A stretch of DNA of 64,000 nucleotides from RGIG5579 sp045531235 (GTDB lineage Bacteria; Bacillota; Clostridia; Oscillospirales; SIG627), in the NCBI GenBank assembly GCA_045531235.1, contig JAZSDQ010000098.1, positions 1 to 64,000 on the forward strand. The letters are read 5' to 3'. Shown here piece after piece: positions 16,830 to 23,185 of the stretch. The stretch's first letter is position 1; every line of letters begins with the position of its first letter. The translations under genes were made by a program, and so were the position numbers. The notes under the pieces were generated by a model. That model saw only the letters and a program-made list of their open reading frames with translations. It did not search any database and was not told the origin of the DNA.

Positions 16830-17717
16830 TTATTTGATAATATTCAGTTTCTTCATTTCTCCGAGAAGACGCTTTTCATTGGTTTCTTCCATAGGAGTCA
16901 GAGGCATTCGAAGATAATTTTCGCCGTATCCCATGGCGGCCATAGCGGCCTTCACGGGAATGGGGTTAACCTCGCAGAACAAATCGTGAATAAGGGGAAG
17001 ATAGCGCAGCTGCATTTCCTTTGCTTCTTCGATCTTACCTGCAAAGAACTTTTTGCACATAGCATCGGTATCGCCGGGGATCACGTTGGAAAGAACGGAA
17101 ATAACACCCTTTCCGCCGAGAGAAAGCACGGGGAGGATCTGATCGTCATTACCGGAATAAATATCAATACGGTCACCGCAAAGAGCAGCAACGGTAGCCA
17201 CCTGAGAAAGGTCGCCGCTTGCTTCTTTCAGACCGACGATCCTGGGATGATCTGCCAGAACGTTCACCGTTTCGGGCTTAAGGTTGCAGCCGGTACGGGA
17301 AGGAACGTTATACATAATAATAGGCTTATCCACGGCATCGGCAATTTCGGTAAAGTGACGGATAAGACCCTTCTGGGTTGCCTTATTGTAATAAGGAGTT
17401 ACCACGAGAAGCGCATCCGCACCTGCTTCACAAGCGTGCTGAGACAGTTCAACGGCGTACTTGGTATCGTTGGAGCCGGTACCGGCAATCACGGGAACTC
17501 TGCCCTTCGCCTGCTTTACAGCAAAAGAAATAACGTCTCTATGTTCTTCATCGCTAAGGGTACTTCCTTCACCGGTGGTACCTACGATTACAAGAGCGGA
17601 AATGCCGTCCTCGATCTGAAATTCAATGAGCTTTGCAAGGTTTTCATAGTCAACGCCCTTTTCTGTCATAGGAGTAACGAGAGCAGTGGCAGCGCCTTCA
17701 AAAATAGTGTTTTTCAT
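16830..17717 (-). CDS. dapA: 4-Hydroxy-tetrahydrodipicolinate synthase
   Basis: 295 residues, standard length. Class I aldolase condensing pyruvate with aspartate semialdehyde. Visible: VIVGTTGEGSTLSDEE, the tyrosine of the proton relay in YYNKATQ, IIMYNVPSRTG, and the Schiff-base lysine in IVGLKEASGD. First gene of the lysine operon; a lysine riboswitch with a terminator lies in its leader. dapB and asd are absent from the window. Confidence 0.97.
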   Translation of the reverse strand: MKNTIFEGAATALVTPMTEKGVDYENLAKLIEFQIEDGISALVIVGTTGEGSTLSDEEHRDVISFAVKQAKGRVPVIAGTGSNDTKYAVELSQHACEAGADALLVVTPYYNKATQKGLIRHFTEIADAVDKPIIMYNVPSRTGCNLKPETVNVLADHPRIVGLKEASGDLSQVATVAALCGDRIDIYSGNDDQILPVLSLGGKGVISVLSNVIPGDTDAMCKKFFAGKIEEAKEMQLRYLPLIHDLFCEVNPIPVKAAMAAMGYGENYLRMPLTPMEETNEKRLLGEMKKLNIIK

Positions 17718-17740
17718 AATAAATCCTTTCTAAACATTGA

Positions 17741-17771
17741 AAAATCGGCAGCCGCAATGCGGCTACCGACA
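17741..17771 (-). terminator. Riboswitch-controlled terminator ahead of dapA
   Basis: On the minus strand TCGGTAGCCGC/GCGGCTGCCGA forms an eleven-bp stem with an ATT loop followed by T5. The segment 17755-17763 is exactly complementary to 17814-17822 in the aptamer's 3' part, giving the alternative antiterminator. Confidence 0.88.
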
Positions 17772-17799
17772 AAACACCAAAATGAATCCCCTTTGGGAA

Positions 17800-17966
17800 G
17801 TCGGATAGCACTCCGCATTGCTGCGACAACAACAGAGATCTTCTCCCTGCTGCCAGCCAAGCCTTCCGCCGAGAAAAGCTCACTTCGGCACCCACCCCTT
17901 TCCCCCTCTCAGCTTCGGCAAGCCATTTCGATCCGGGTACTCTTGATGCAGTGCGCCTCTATCAAG
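17800..17966 (-). ncRNA. Lysine riboswitch (L box) aptamer
   Basis: Read on the minus strand, the leader begins GATAGAGGCGC, continues with AAGAGTA, a GAAAGGGG stretch, a GCCGAAG element and GCTGGC, and closes with TGCTATCC: the conserved blocks of the lysine aptamer in order. The P1 pairing GATAG/CTATC encloses about 160 bases. It lies between a sigma-A promoter and the dapA terminator. Lysine binding should free the terminator; without lysine the aptamer's 3' strand pairs with the terminator's 5' half. Confidence 0.92.
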
Positions 17967-17970
17967 GTTG

Positions 17971-17999
17971 AGAATACCATATTTTCAGCCTATTGTCAA
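17971..17999 (-). promoter_or_regulatory. Sigma-A promoter of the lysine operon
   Basis: TTGACA, 17-bp spacer, TATTCT on the minus strand, just upstream of the riboswitch aptamer. Confidence 0.8.
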
Positions 18000-18115
18000 G
18001 GTTTTCGACAAAATTTGCCCTAGGTTGGGAAGGAGCAAAAGAAGCCTTTCTATCTTTACAATATGCTCTTTCTCTCCCAAAGGGAACCGAGCTATGGGAT
18101 TTTTTGAAAAAAGCA

Positions 18116-18144
18116 TTGCATTTTTTCCAAAGCTATGATACAAT
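18116..18144 (+). promoter_or_regulatory. Promoter of tRNA-Ala
   Basis: TTGCAT, 17-bp spacer, TACAAT, ending 13 bases before the mature tRNA 5' end. Confidence 0.75.
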
Positions 18145-18157
18145 ATTTCTGTCCCTC

Positions 18158-18233
18158 GGGGCATTAGCGCAGTTGGGAGCGCACCACACTGGCAGTGTGG
18201 GGGTCAGGGGTTCAAGTCCCCTATGCTCCACCA
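18158..18233 (+). tRNA. tRNA-Ala (anticodon GGC)
   Basis: 76 bases with encoded CCA. The acceptor stem GGGGCAT pairs with ATGCTCC (one G-T). The D arm holds AGCGCAGTTGGGAGCGC. The anticodon arm CCACA-CTGGCAG-TGTGG gives anticodon GGC, reading alanine GCC/GCU. The T arm is AGGGG-TTCAAGT-CCCCT. A 62-base copy of its 3' part recurs at 20960-21021. Confidence 0.96.
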
Positions 18234-18250
18234 GAAAAAAGCACTTGCAA
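18172..18250 (+). repeat. Direct repeat, left copy: tRNA-Ala 3' part plus start of its terminator
   Basis: Matches 20960-21038 with one mismatch (position 38 of the tRNA, G here, A there), running from the D loop through CCA into the terminator stem. The arrangement resembles attL/attR left by integration at a tRNA 3' end. Confidence 0.8.
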
Positions 18251-18266
18251 CGGCAAGTGCTTTTTT
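18235..18266 (+). terminator. Intrinsic terminator of tRNA-Ala
   Basis: Eight-bp stem GCACTTGC/GCAAGTGC with an AACG loop, preceded by A6 and followed by T6. The same hairpin recurs at 18651 and 21029. Confidence 0.88.
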
Positions 18267-18385
18267 CAATGAAATCCGCCTCAATGACGGACGGATGGAT
18301 TTCATTTCATCGTTAATTTCCATGAATAGGGCAATATCGCAGATTGTTGATTCCGTTCATCAACGCTGCCAAGGAGAATACCATT

Positions 18386-18643
18386 ATGAAATTTTCTTTA
18401 AAATCCATCTTGCGTTGGGCAGGCGTTTTTCTTTTGTGTTTTTTGGTTCTTTACGTCACCGTCTTCTTCGGCGGATGGAAGCTTTTTGAAAGCGGCGACC
18501 CCATTCTGATAGAACTCGGCGCTGCGTTTATTCTATCCATCTTCGTATTTGCCGCAAACGAAGTAATCACAAATCTTGAAAAAAGAATCAAAGCACTGGA
18601 AGAACGGATAAAAAAGTTAGAAGACAGTTCTTTTGATAAATAG
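18386..18643 (+). CDS. Small membrane-anchored coiled-coil protein
   Basis: 85 residues from the ATG at 18386, 9 bases after AAGGAG. Two hydrophobic segments (about 10-27 and 37-55) are followed by a short heptad-rich helix (NLEKRIKALEERIKKLED), so a coiled coil projects from the membrane on the side of the C-terminus. No family recognised. It sits between the tRNA-Ala terminator and a second copy of the same hairpin, in a segment assembled from repeated pieces, so it is probably accessory cargo. Confidence 0.65.
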   Translation: MKFSLKSILRWAGVFLLCFLVLYVTVFFGGWKLFESGDPILIELGAAFILSIFVFAANEVITNLEKRIKALEERIKKLEDSSFDK

Positions 18644-18646
18644 CAA

Positions 18647-18681
18647 ACAAAAAAGCACTTGCAACGGCAAGTGCTTTTCTT
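18647..18681. terminator. Second copy of the GCACTTGC terminator
   Basis: The same GCACTTGC-AACG-GCAAGTGC hairpin flanked by A and T runs. It ends the coiled-coil gene on + and the chimeric reading frame on -. Confidence 0.85.
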
Positions 18682-18809
18682 TTATTTTTTGAGGGTATCC
18701 TCTTTGCCGCGGTAGACGATGAATTTGCAGAAAAGGTATTCCAGAATGAAATTGGAAAGCATGGTCAGAGCGAGAATGATAAAATCGTTCCAGCCTGCCT
18801 TTTCCGCCA
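18650..18809. repeat. Direct repeat, left copy: terminator plus gtrA 3' end
   Basis: About 160 bases almost identical to 21024-21183, with three visible substitutions. The match ends abruptly at 18809/21183, inside the gtrA coding sequence. Confidence 0.9.
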
Positions 18810-18870
18810 GCTCGTCTTGGGAAAGACCGTGCTTTGATCTGAGTTCCAATATAATATCTTTCGTTTCCAT
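18682..18870 (-). pseudogene. Chimeric remnant: XRE regulator N-terminus fused to GtrA C-terminus
   Basis: A 62-codon frame. Residues 1-20 (METKDIILELRSKHGLSQDE...) are the start of an XRE-type helix-turn-helix protein. From AEKAGWNDFIILALTML onward it is the C-terminal 40 residues of the GtrA protein at 21056-21457. The junction lies in the stretch TGGCGGAAAAGG shared by LAEK of the regulator and VAEK of GtrA, so short-homology recombination joined them in frame. Its ribosome binding site and promoter (18901-18929) look intact, so a short membrane-bound product might be made, but neither parental function can survive. Confidence 0.8.
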
Positions 18871-18900
18871 CGTGCCACCGCCTTTGTTTACTGTAACTCT

Positions 18901-18929
18901 ATTATAGCAAACCCCGGCAGGAATAACAA
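18901..18929 (-). promoter_or_regulatory. Promoter of the XRE-GtrA chimera
   Basis: TTGTTA, 17-bp spacer, TATAAT on the minus strand. It is presumably the original promoter of the truncated XRE gene. Confidence 0.6.
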
Positions 18930-18981
18930 GCAACGTGCTGTTGCTATGGATTGTGTGTATATCAGTTCGTTGCTTGCGATT

Positions 18982-19041
18982 TCAGTGGTGCGCCTGCGAA
19001 TCAAAATTGCCGTAATAAAACTCTTCAATGAATTTAGCCAT
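18982..19041 (-). pseudogene. N-terminal remnant of a DUF6809-like small protein
   Basis: A 19-codon frame beginning MAKFIEEFYYGN after a perfect AAAGGAGG, then ending at a stop. That N-terminus is, from memory, typical of a small protein (DUF6809) common on clostridial mobile elements, whose usual length is several times greater. It is the only recognisable item in the 18871-19131 gap apart from the chimera's promoter. Confidence 0.45.
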
Positions 19042-19131
19042 ATCGTTTTACCTCCTTTGCCTATATTGTAGCAAGGGAGGGTTATTTTGACGAATGTGTG
19101 GAATGAAAATCAGCACATTCGTTGTTTTGTC

Positions 19132-19160
19132 TTGAACAATTTCTTATTAAGTGTTATAAT
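19132..19160 (+). promoter_or_regulatory. Sigma-A promoter of the DUF488 operon
   Basis: TTGAAC, 17-bp spacer, perfect TATAAT, 25 bases before the first gene. The cassette therefore carries its own promoter. Confidence 0.8.
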
Positions 19161-19185
19161 GTGCGTATAATAGTCCAAAAAAGAG

Positions 19186-19818
19186 GTGACAATTATTAAC
19201 TCCATTTATACGATCGGTTATACTGCCTTTTCAATAAATGAATTTATTGAAACAATAAAGCATTATAATATTAATTGCGTGATTGATGTTCGCAGTTCAC
19301 CTTTTTCAAATTATTACAGCGATTACAACAAGGATGCTTTAGAACGCACCTTAAAACAACATAATATTTTGTATCGAAACTACGCGAATGAATTTGGAGC
19401 ACGCCAAACAAACTCAGATTTTTATTCTGGGGATATAGTTGATTTCGATAAATTCATTAAATCGACGCAGTTTTTACAAGGTGTTTCTAAAATAAAAAAA
19501 GGAATTGAATGCGGATATAATTTTGTTCTGATGTGCGCGGAAAAAGATCCTATCAAATGTCATCGTTCTATTATGTTAGGCAAGGGATTTTCTAATAGCA
19601 GTTTTGAGGTAAAACATATTATATCTAAAAATGAATTAGAATCACAAAAGGAATTGGAACAACGATTGCTAGAAATGTATCATCAAGATAGATTTCAGTT
19701 GACTCTGTTTGGTGAAGATCGCTCCGAATCCGATCTCCTTGCCGATGCGTATATGAAACAGAATTTAGCAATAGGATATAACAGAAACACTAAAATAGAA
19801 CAGGAAGATATCGAATGA
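19186..19818 (+). CDS. DUF488-family protein, first of two tandem copies
   Basis: 210 residues. The DUF488 fold is marked by IYTIGYTAFSINEFIE at the N-terminus, CVIDVRSSPFSNYY (about 35-48) and the cysteine motif FVLMCAEKDPIKCHRS (about 117-132). After about residue 150 comes a charged tail not found in the second copy. The biochemical function of DUF488 is not established; the conserved Cys/His/Arg cluster suggests catalysis or nucleic-acid contact. The listed start is a GTG lying inside AGAGGTGA, which itself looks like the Shine-Dalgarno, so an ATT at 19192 or 19195 may be used instead. The coding sequence is visibly AT-rich against its neighbours. It overlaps the next gene by ATGA. Confidence 0.85.
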   Translation: MTIINSIYTIGYTAFSINEFIETIKHYNINCVIDVRSSPFSNYYSDYNKDALERTLKQHNILYRNYANEFGARQTNSDFYSGDIVDFDKFIKSTQFLQGVSKIKKGIECGYNFVLMCAEKDPIKCHRSIMLGKGFSNSSFEVKHIISKNELESQKELEQRLLEMYHQDRFQLTLFGEDRSESDLLADAYMKQNLAIGYNRNTKIEQEDIE

Positions 19819-20255
19819 TTTTTACAATCGGATTTACACAAAAAAACGCCGAAAACTTTTTTGGATTACTAACCCAAAACAAAATTGATTTATTAATAGA
19901 TATTAGACTTAATAACACGTCTCAATTGGCAGGATTTGCGAAATTTCCGGATATACAGTTTTTCTTAAAAAGAATTTGTCAGGTGAGTTATGTGCATGAT
20001 ACTGTTCTTTCACCAACCGAAGATTTGCTTAAAAATTACAAAAGCAAGAAAATCTCTTGGCTTGAATATGAAGAGGTTTTCGAAAGCATCATGTTAGAAC
20101 GTAATATTAATAATTATATTCAAGAGCGATATGCCAACTTATTTGATAAAAACATCTGCCTTTTGTGTAGCGAACCAACTGAAAAACAATGCCATAGGCG
20201 GTTAGTGGCAGAGCATTTTAAAAAAGTGTTGAAAATGGATGTAGTACATTTATAA
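19815..20255 (+). CDS. DUF488-family protein, second tandem copy
   Basis: 146 residues, essentially one DUF488 domain. IFTIGFTQKNAENFF opens the protein, LLIDIRLNNTSQLAGF follows, and ICLLCSEPTEKQCHRRLVAE holds the family cysteine/histidine motif near the end. It starts within the stop of the preceding gene (ATGA), so the two are made in a coupled ratio. Sequence similarity to copy one is low outside the motifs, so this is an old divergence or two independently recruited members rather than a recent duplication. They may form a heteromer (inference). Confidence 0.86.
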   Translation: MIFTIGFTQKNAENFFGLLTQNKIDLLIDIRLNNTSQLAGFAKFPDIQFFLKRICQVSYVHDTVLSPTEDLLKNYKSKKISWLEYEEVFESIMLERNINNYIQERYANLFDKNICLLCSEPTEKQCHRRLVAEHFKKVLKMDVVHL

Positions 20256-20268
20256 AGGAAGTTTTATC

Positions 20269-20874
20269 ATGGTTAAACGTGTAATAGTGTTAACGTTGTC
20301 TTTGAAATTTGATGGATATTGTATTGCGGCCTATGATGCAGAAAATAATACGATGATTAGATTAGTAAAGGATTCTTCAAGAGAGAACGGTATTCCAAGA
20401 CCATATGCTCGCGGGATTCACTTGCTGGATGAAGTAGATATTAATATAGTTGAATATTGTCCAAAAGAACATCAAACAGAAAATGTAGTTATTGATTTGC
20501 ATTATGGCTTGAGAAAAACCGGAAGAAGAGCTGATATTGAGAATATTTATAACAACTTGCAAAAGCACTCTCGTATCTTTGGTGACAACAACTACAAAGT
20601 TTTAAGTGTTGACCACCTTGACCATTCCCTTGAGATAATTAAATTTGAAAACATGCATATACAAACAAGGATTATCAATGAAAAAAACAAGACAAAGGCA
20701 ACTTTTGTTTGTAATTCTCAATTTCATTTAGATTATAGTGTTACTGATGCTCGTTTTTTTGATGAGGATGTGTCAATACCTTTTGGATATTCAATAATAA
20801 GTTTGCCTGCAACTGATAACTTTACGGAACAATATGGATATTTTAAATACGTGTCTGCGGTATATCCAAACTAA
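20269..20874 (+). CDS. Probable dual-OB-domain protein of the DUF488 cassette
   Basis: 201 residues. The N-terminal KRVIVLTLSLKFDGYCIAAY, NTMIRLVKD, HLLDEVDINIVEY and HQTEN segments match, by my recollection, the pattern of the dual OB-containing (DuOB) domain, in which a K-hydrophobic strand, G-x-C-I-A, a W/M-I-R-L element and a lld-x-v strand recur. No catalytic motif stands out. The gene is 13 bp behind the second DUF488 gene, shares its AT-rich composition and is followed by a strong terminator, so the three genes form one unit. A nucleic-acid-binding role is inferred from the OB assignment, which needs profile confirmation. Confidence 0.6.
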   Translation: MVKRVIVLTLSLKFDGYCIAAYDAENNTMIRLVKDSSRENGIPRPYARGIHLLDEVDINIVEYCPKEHQTENVVIDLHYGLRKTGRRADIENIYNNLQKHSRIFGDNNYKVLSVDHLDHSLEIIKFENMHIQTRIINEKNKTKATFVCNSQFHLDYSVTDARFFDEDVSIPFGYSIISLPATDNFTEQYGYFKYVSAVYPN

Positions 20875-20892
20875 ACATTGTTTTCAATCAAA

Positions 20893-20938
20893 CAACACCG
20901 CTTGCTGAGTGATTTCAGCAAGCGGTGTTATCTTTTTT
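20893..20938 (+). terminator. Intrinsic terminator of the DUF488 operon
   Basis: Fifteen-bp perfect stem 20894-20908 with 20915-20929, six-base loop, then a T-rich tail. Confidence 0.92.
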
Positions 20939-20959
20939 CGGGGGTATAATTTTGCGTGT

Positions 20960-21021
20960 GTTGGGAGCGCACCACACTGGCAATGTGGGGGTCAGGGGTT
21001 CAAGTCCCCTATGCTCCACCA
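20960..21021 (+). pseudogene. Truncated tRNA-Ala copy (3' part only)
   Basis: 62 bases identical to tRNA-Ala from the D loop to CCA except for one G to A change beside the anticodon. The 5' acceptor strand and most of the D arm are missing, so no functional tRNA can form. It is followed by the same terminator as the intact gene. Confidence 0.88.
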
Positions 21022-21022
21022 G

Positions 21023-21055
21023 AAAAAAGCACTTGCAATAGCAAGTGCTTTTCTT
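21023..21055. terminator. Third copy of the GCACTTGC terminator
   Basis: GCACTTGC-AATA-GCAAGTGC with A and T flanks. It terminates gtrA on the minus strand; the loop reads AATA rather than AACG. Confidence 0.88.
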
Positions 21056-21183
21056 TTATTTTTTCAGGGTATCCTCTTTGCCGCGGTAGACGATGAATTT
21101 GCAGAAAAGGTATTCCAGAATGAAATTGGAAAGCATGGTCAGAGCGAGAATGATAAAATCGTTCCAGCCTGCCTTTTCCGCCA
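21024..21183. repeat. Direct repeat, right copy: terminator plus gtrA 3' end
   Basis: Counterpart of 18650-18809. Here the sequence is contiguous with the whole gtrA gene, so this is the parental copy. Confidence 0.9.
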
Positions 21184-21457
21184 CGGTACCGAGCCAGGTG
21201 GAAAGAGGGGTAAAGACAAGATAAAAGCCGAAAACCTTTGCCATTGCCACGGGAACGTTAGCGGCAGACTGAAAGGTATAGCGTCGATTGAGAGTGAAAT
21301 TCCAAAGAATGGACAAGGTAAGGGAAATAAGATACGGGATCCAATAATCCTTGATAAAAATTTCAAGAAGGGCAAAGGAAGCTACCTGAATGATTCCTGC
21401 CGACACGGAGAACAACGTAAATTTTAAAGCTCTCAGCAATTCTTTTTTATCCTTCAT
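21056..21457 (-). CDS. GtrA-family membrane protein
   Basis: 133 residues from MKDKKELLRALKF, with GAGG seven bases upstream. Four hydrophobic segments and the motif WNFTLNRRYTF are those of GtrA-like proteins, which are proposed to help flip or position lipid-linked sugars (for example bactoprenol-glucose). No glycosyltransferase is adjacent; the gene ends a MarR-GNAT-GtrA operon. Its last 40 codons are duplicated upstream of the DUF488 cassette. Confidence 0.87.
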   Translation of the reverse strand: MKDKKELLRALKFTLFSVSAGIIQVASFALLEIFIKDYWIPYLISLTLSILWNFTLNRRYTFQSAANVPVAMAKVFGFYLVFTPLSTWLGTVAEKAGWNDFIILALTMLSNFILEYLFCKFIVYRGKEDTLKK

Positions 21458-21467
21458 TTTTCTTTCC

Positions 21468-22592
21468 TCAGATCTCTTTTTTATAGCAGCGACGGCGCTT
21501 ATGCTGACGCTTTTCAAATTGATTCCACATACTGTGCACGGCGCCGTTGGTTTCCAGCTGAGGGCCGGTTTCACAATATTTTACTCCGTTTTCAATCAGC
21601 TTTGTCAAAAGGGTATCAATGATAATGGCAGGTACGCCCTGGTTCTGATATTTCGGCTCTACCGCCACAAAATACATTTCCAAGGTATCGTTTTTACCCT
21701 TCAAAGCGCGGAGCATTCTTACGATACCAAAGGGAAAGAGCTTTCCGTCAGACTTTTTCTGCGCTTTTGCCAGAGAAGGCACCAAAACGCCGAAGCCGAC
21801 GATTTTTCCTTCTTTGGTCTTGACCGAGCAGATATAATCCAGATTGACCAGGGGAACGTAGCCGTCAATAACATTTTGAATAACGGCAGGGGTCAGCGGT
21901 ACCGTGCCGTAAAGCTTGGAAAACGCCACATCGATCAGGCCGAAGGCTTCAAAGGCTTCTTTATAAAGGGTCTTTCTATCCTTATATATTACAACTTGAA
22001 AATCGTGCTTTTTCTGCACGTGCTTTGCAATACGCGCAATGCGGGGATCATTTTTCTCGGGAACGCGAATCAGGTACTCGATCCAGTCAATATCCTTTTT
22101 CAGTCCCAGTTTTTCCATATGCACAAGATAGTAGGGATCGTTATAAAAGGTGATGGCCATATTGAATTCATCAAAGCCTTCCACAAGCATTCCCTCGTGG
22201 TCCATATCCGTAAAGCCGATGGGCCCCATAATCTCCGTATAGCCCTTTTCCTTGCCCCAGGCTACCACAGCATCAAAGAGGGCTTGGGATACTTCATAAT
22301 CGTCTATAAAATCAAAGCGGGTAAAGCGCATGGCGTTTTTCTCCCACTTTTTATTGTAGGCGTGGTTGATCAGCCCCGCAATACGACCGACGATCTTCTC
22401 ATCCTTATAAGCAAGAAAGAGCTTGGTTTCGCAAAATTCATAGGCGGGATTTTTCCCTTCGGTGAAGGTATCCATTTCGTCACTTGCCAAAAACGGAACG
22501 AAATTGGGGTTATCTCCAAAAAGCTTATTGGGAAATTCCACCCACTTCTTTTTTTCTTTTTCGCTGAGTACCTCTTTTACAGTTACACTCAT
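21468..22592 (-). CDS. GNAT-like N-acetyltransferase protein
   Basis: 374 residues with two GNAT-like halves. The N-terminal half shows FLAYKDEKIVGRIAGLINH and the C-terminal half LEMYFVAVEPKYQNQGVPAIIIDTLL, resembling the acetyl-CoA-binding Q-x-x-G-x-P/A loop. Substrate unknown; proteins of this size in Clostridia and Bacteroidetes are usually annotated only as acetyltransferase-like. It sits 27 bp behind marR and 10 bp ahead of gtrA. Confidence 0.75.
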   Translation of the reverse strand: MSVTVKEVLSEKEKKKWVEFPNKLFGDNPNFVPFLASDEMDTFTEGKNPAYEFCETKLFLAYKDEKIVGRIAGLINHAYNKKWEKNAMRFTRFDFIDDYEVSQALFDAVVAWGKEKGYTEIMGPIGFTDMDHEGMLVEGFDEFNMAITFYNDPYYLVHMEKLGLKKDIDWIEYLIRVPEKNDPRIARIAKHVQKKHDFQVVIYKDRKTLYKEAFEAFGLIDVAFSKLYGTVPLTPAVIQNVIDGYVPLVNLDYICSVKTKEGKIVGFGVLVPSLAKAQKKSDGKLFPFGIVRMLRALKGKNDTLEMYFVAVEPKYQNQGVPAIIIDTLLTKLIENGVKYCETGPQLETNGAVHSMWNQFEKRQHKRRRCYKKEI

Positions 22593-22619
22593 AATCTTTT
22601 CCTCGTTATAAAATTTGCC

Positions 22620-23057
22620 TTATTTTTCGGCAACTCGCTCCAGTCTTTCACTGATAATGGATAAGCTGCGGTAAAAAGCAATTCTTTCTTCTTCCGTCAG
22701 GCCGTCATTCAGCGTTTCCAGAACACCGTCCACCTTTTCCAGAATCGTTTTCCCCATCTCTTTCCCCTTTTCCGTAAGAATGAGAGGGTATTTATAGCGT
22801 TTTATATTTTTTCCGTCAGAAACAAGATATCCGTTCTTTTCCAAAAAGCCTACGGCCCGGGAAACGGTCGCCTTATCTTCCTCGCAGCGCTCACACAGCT
22901 CTGTCAGGGTAAGACCGCGGGAAAGGTGCAAATAATAAAGGCAGGAAATGTGGGCGCTTCTCAGGCCATACTCCGCCATTTCGCGGTTTTCAATTTTTCT
23001 GATGCTACGGGCGATGCGATGGATCAAGATGGTAAACATTTCAAAGCGCTGTTTCAT
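22620..23057 (-). CDS. MarR-family transcriptional regulator
   Basis: 145 residues from MKQRFEMF, with GGGGAGGG upstream. Winged helix-turn-helix: LTLTELCERCEEDKATVSRAVGFLEKNGYL, followed by a wing with KRYKYPLILTEKG. MarR proteins bind palindromes as dimers. A perfect 10-bp inverted repeat overlies its own -35 box (23103-23126), so autorepression of the MarR-GNAT-GtrA operon is likely. Confidence 0.92.
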   Translation of the reverse strand: MKQRFEMFTILIHRIARSIRKIENREMAEYGLRSAHISCLYYLHLSRGLTLTELCERCEEDKATVSRAVGFLEKNGYLVSDGKNIKRYKYPLILTEKGKEMGKTILEKVDGVLETLNDGLTEEERIAFYRSLSIISERLERVAEK

Positions 23058-23091
23058 TTTCCCTCCCCAAAGATATATCAATCACACATTC

Positions 23092-23120
23092 AATTTATCA
23101 CTTTTTTGTTGAAAAGTCAA
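23092..23120 (-). promoter_or_regulatory. Promoter of the marR operon
   Basis: TTGACT, 17-bp spacer, TAAATT on the minus strand. The -35 box lies inside the palindrome 23103-23126. Confidence 0.7.
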
Positions 23121-23126
23121 CAAAAA
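23103..23126. promoter_or_regulatory. Probable MarR operator
   Basis: TTTTTGTTGA, four-base spacer, TCAACAAAAA: a perfect inverted repeat covering the -35 element. Size and position suit a MarR dimer. Confidence 0.7.
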
Positions 23127-23151
23127 TTAACATTAAGAAAATATGAAGATC

Positions 23152-23182
23152 AAAAAAAGACGGCCGAAGCCGTCTTTTCTTT
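23152..23182 (-). terminator. Intrinsic terminator of the glutamine amidotransferase-like gene
   Basis: Nine-bp stem AAAGACGGC/GCCGTCTTT with a CGAA loop. Confidence 0.88.
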
Positions 23183-23185
23183 ATT

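Noticed and set aside
16767..18023. A 418-codon frame running across dapA and its riboswitch on the plus strand
   Set aside because: It covers the lysine aptamer, terminator and dapA antisense; all of these are well supported on the minus strand.
18234..20959. Insertion sequence or integrase inside the tRNA-bounded region
   Set aside because: No transposase, recombinase or terminal inverted repeats could be found; only repeats of local sequence.
20960..21021. A second functional tRNA-Ala
   Set aside because: The 5' acceptor strand and most of the D arm are missing.
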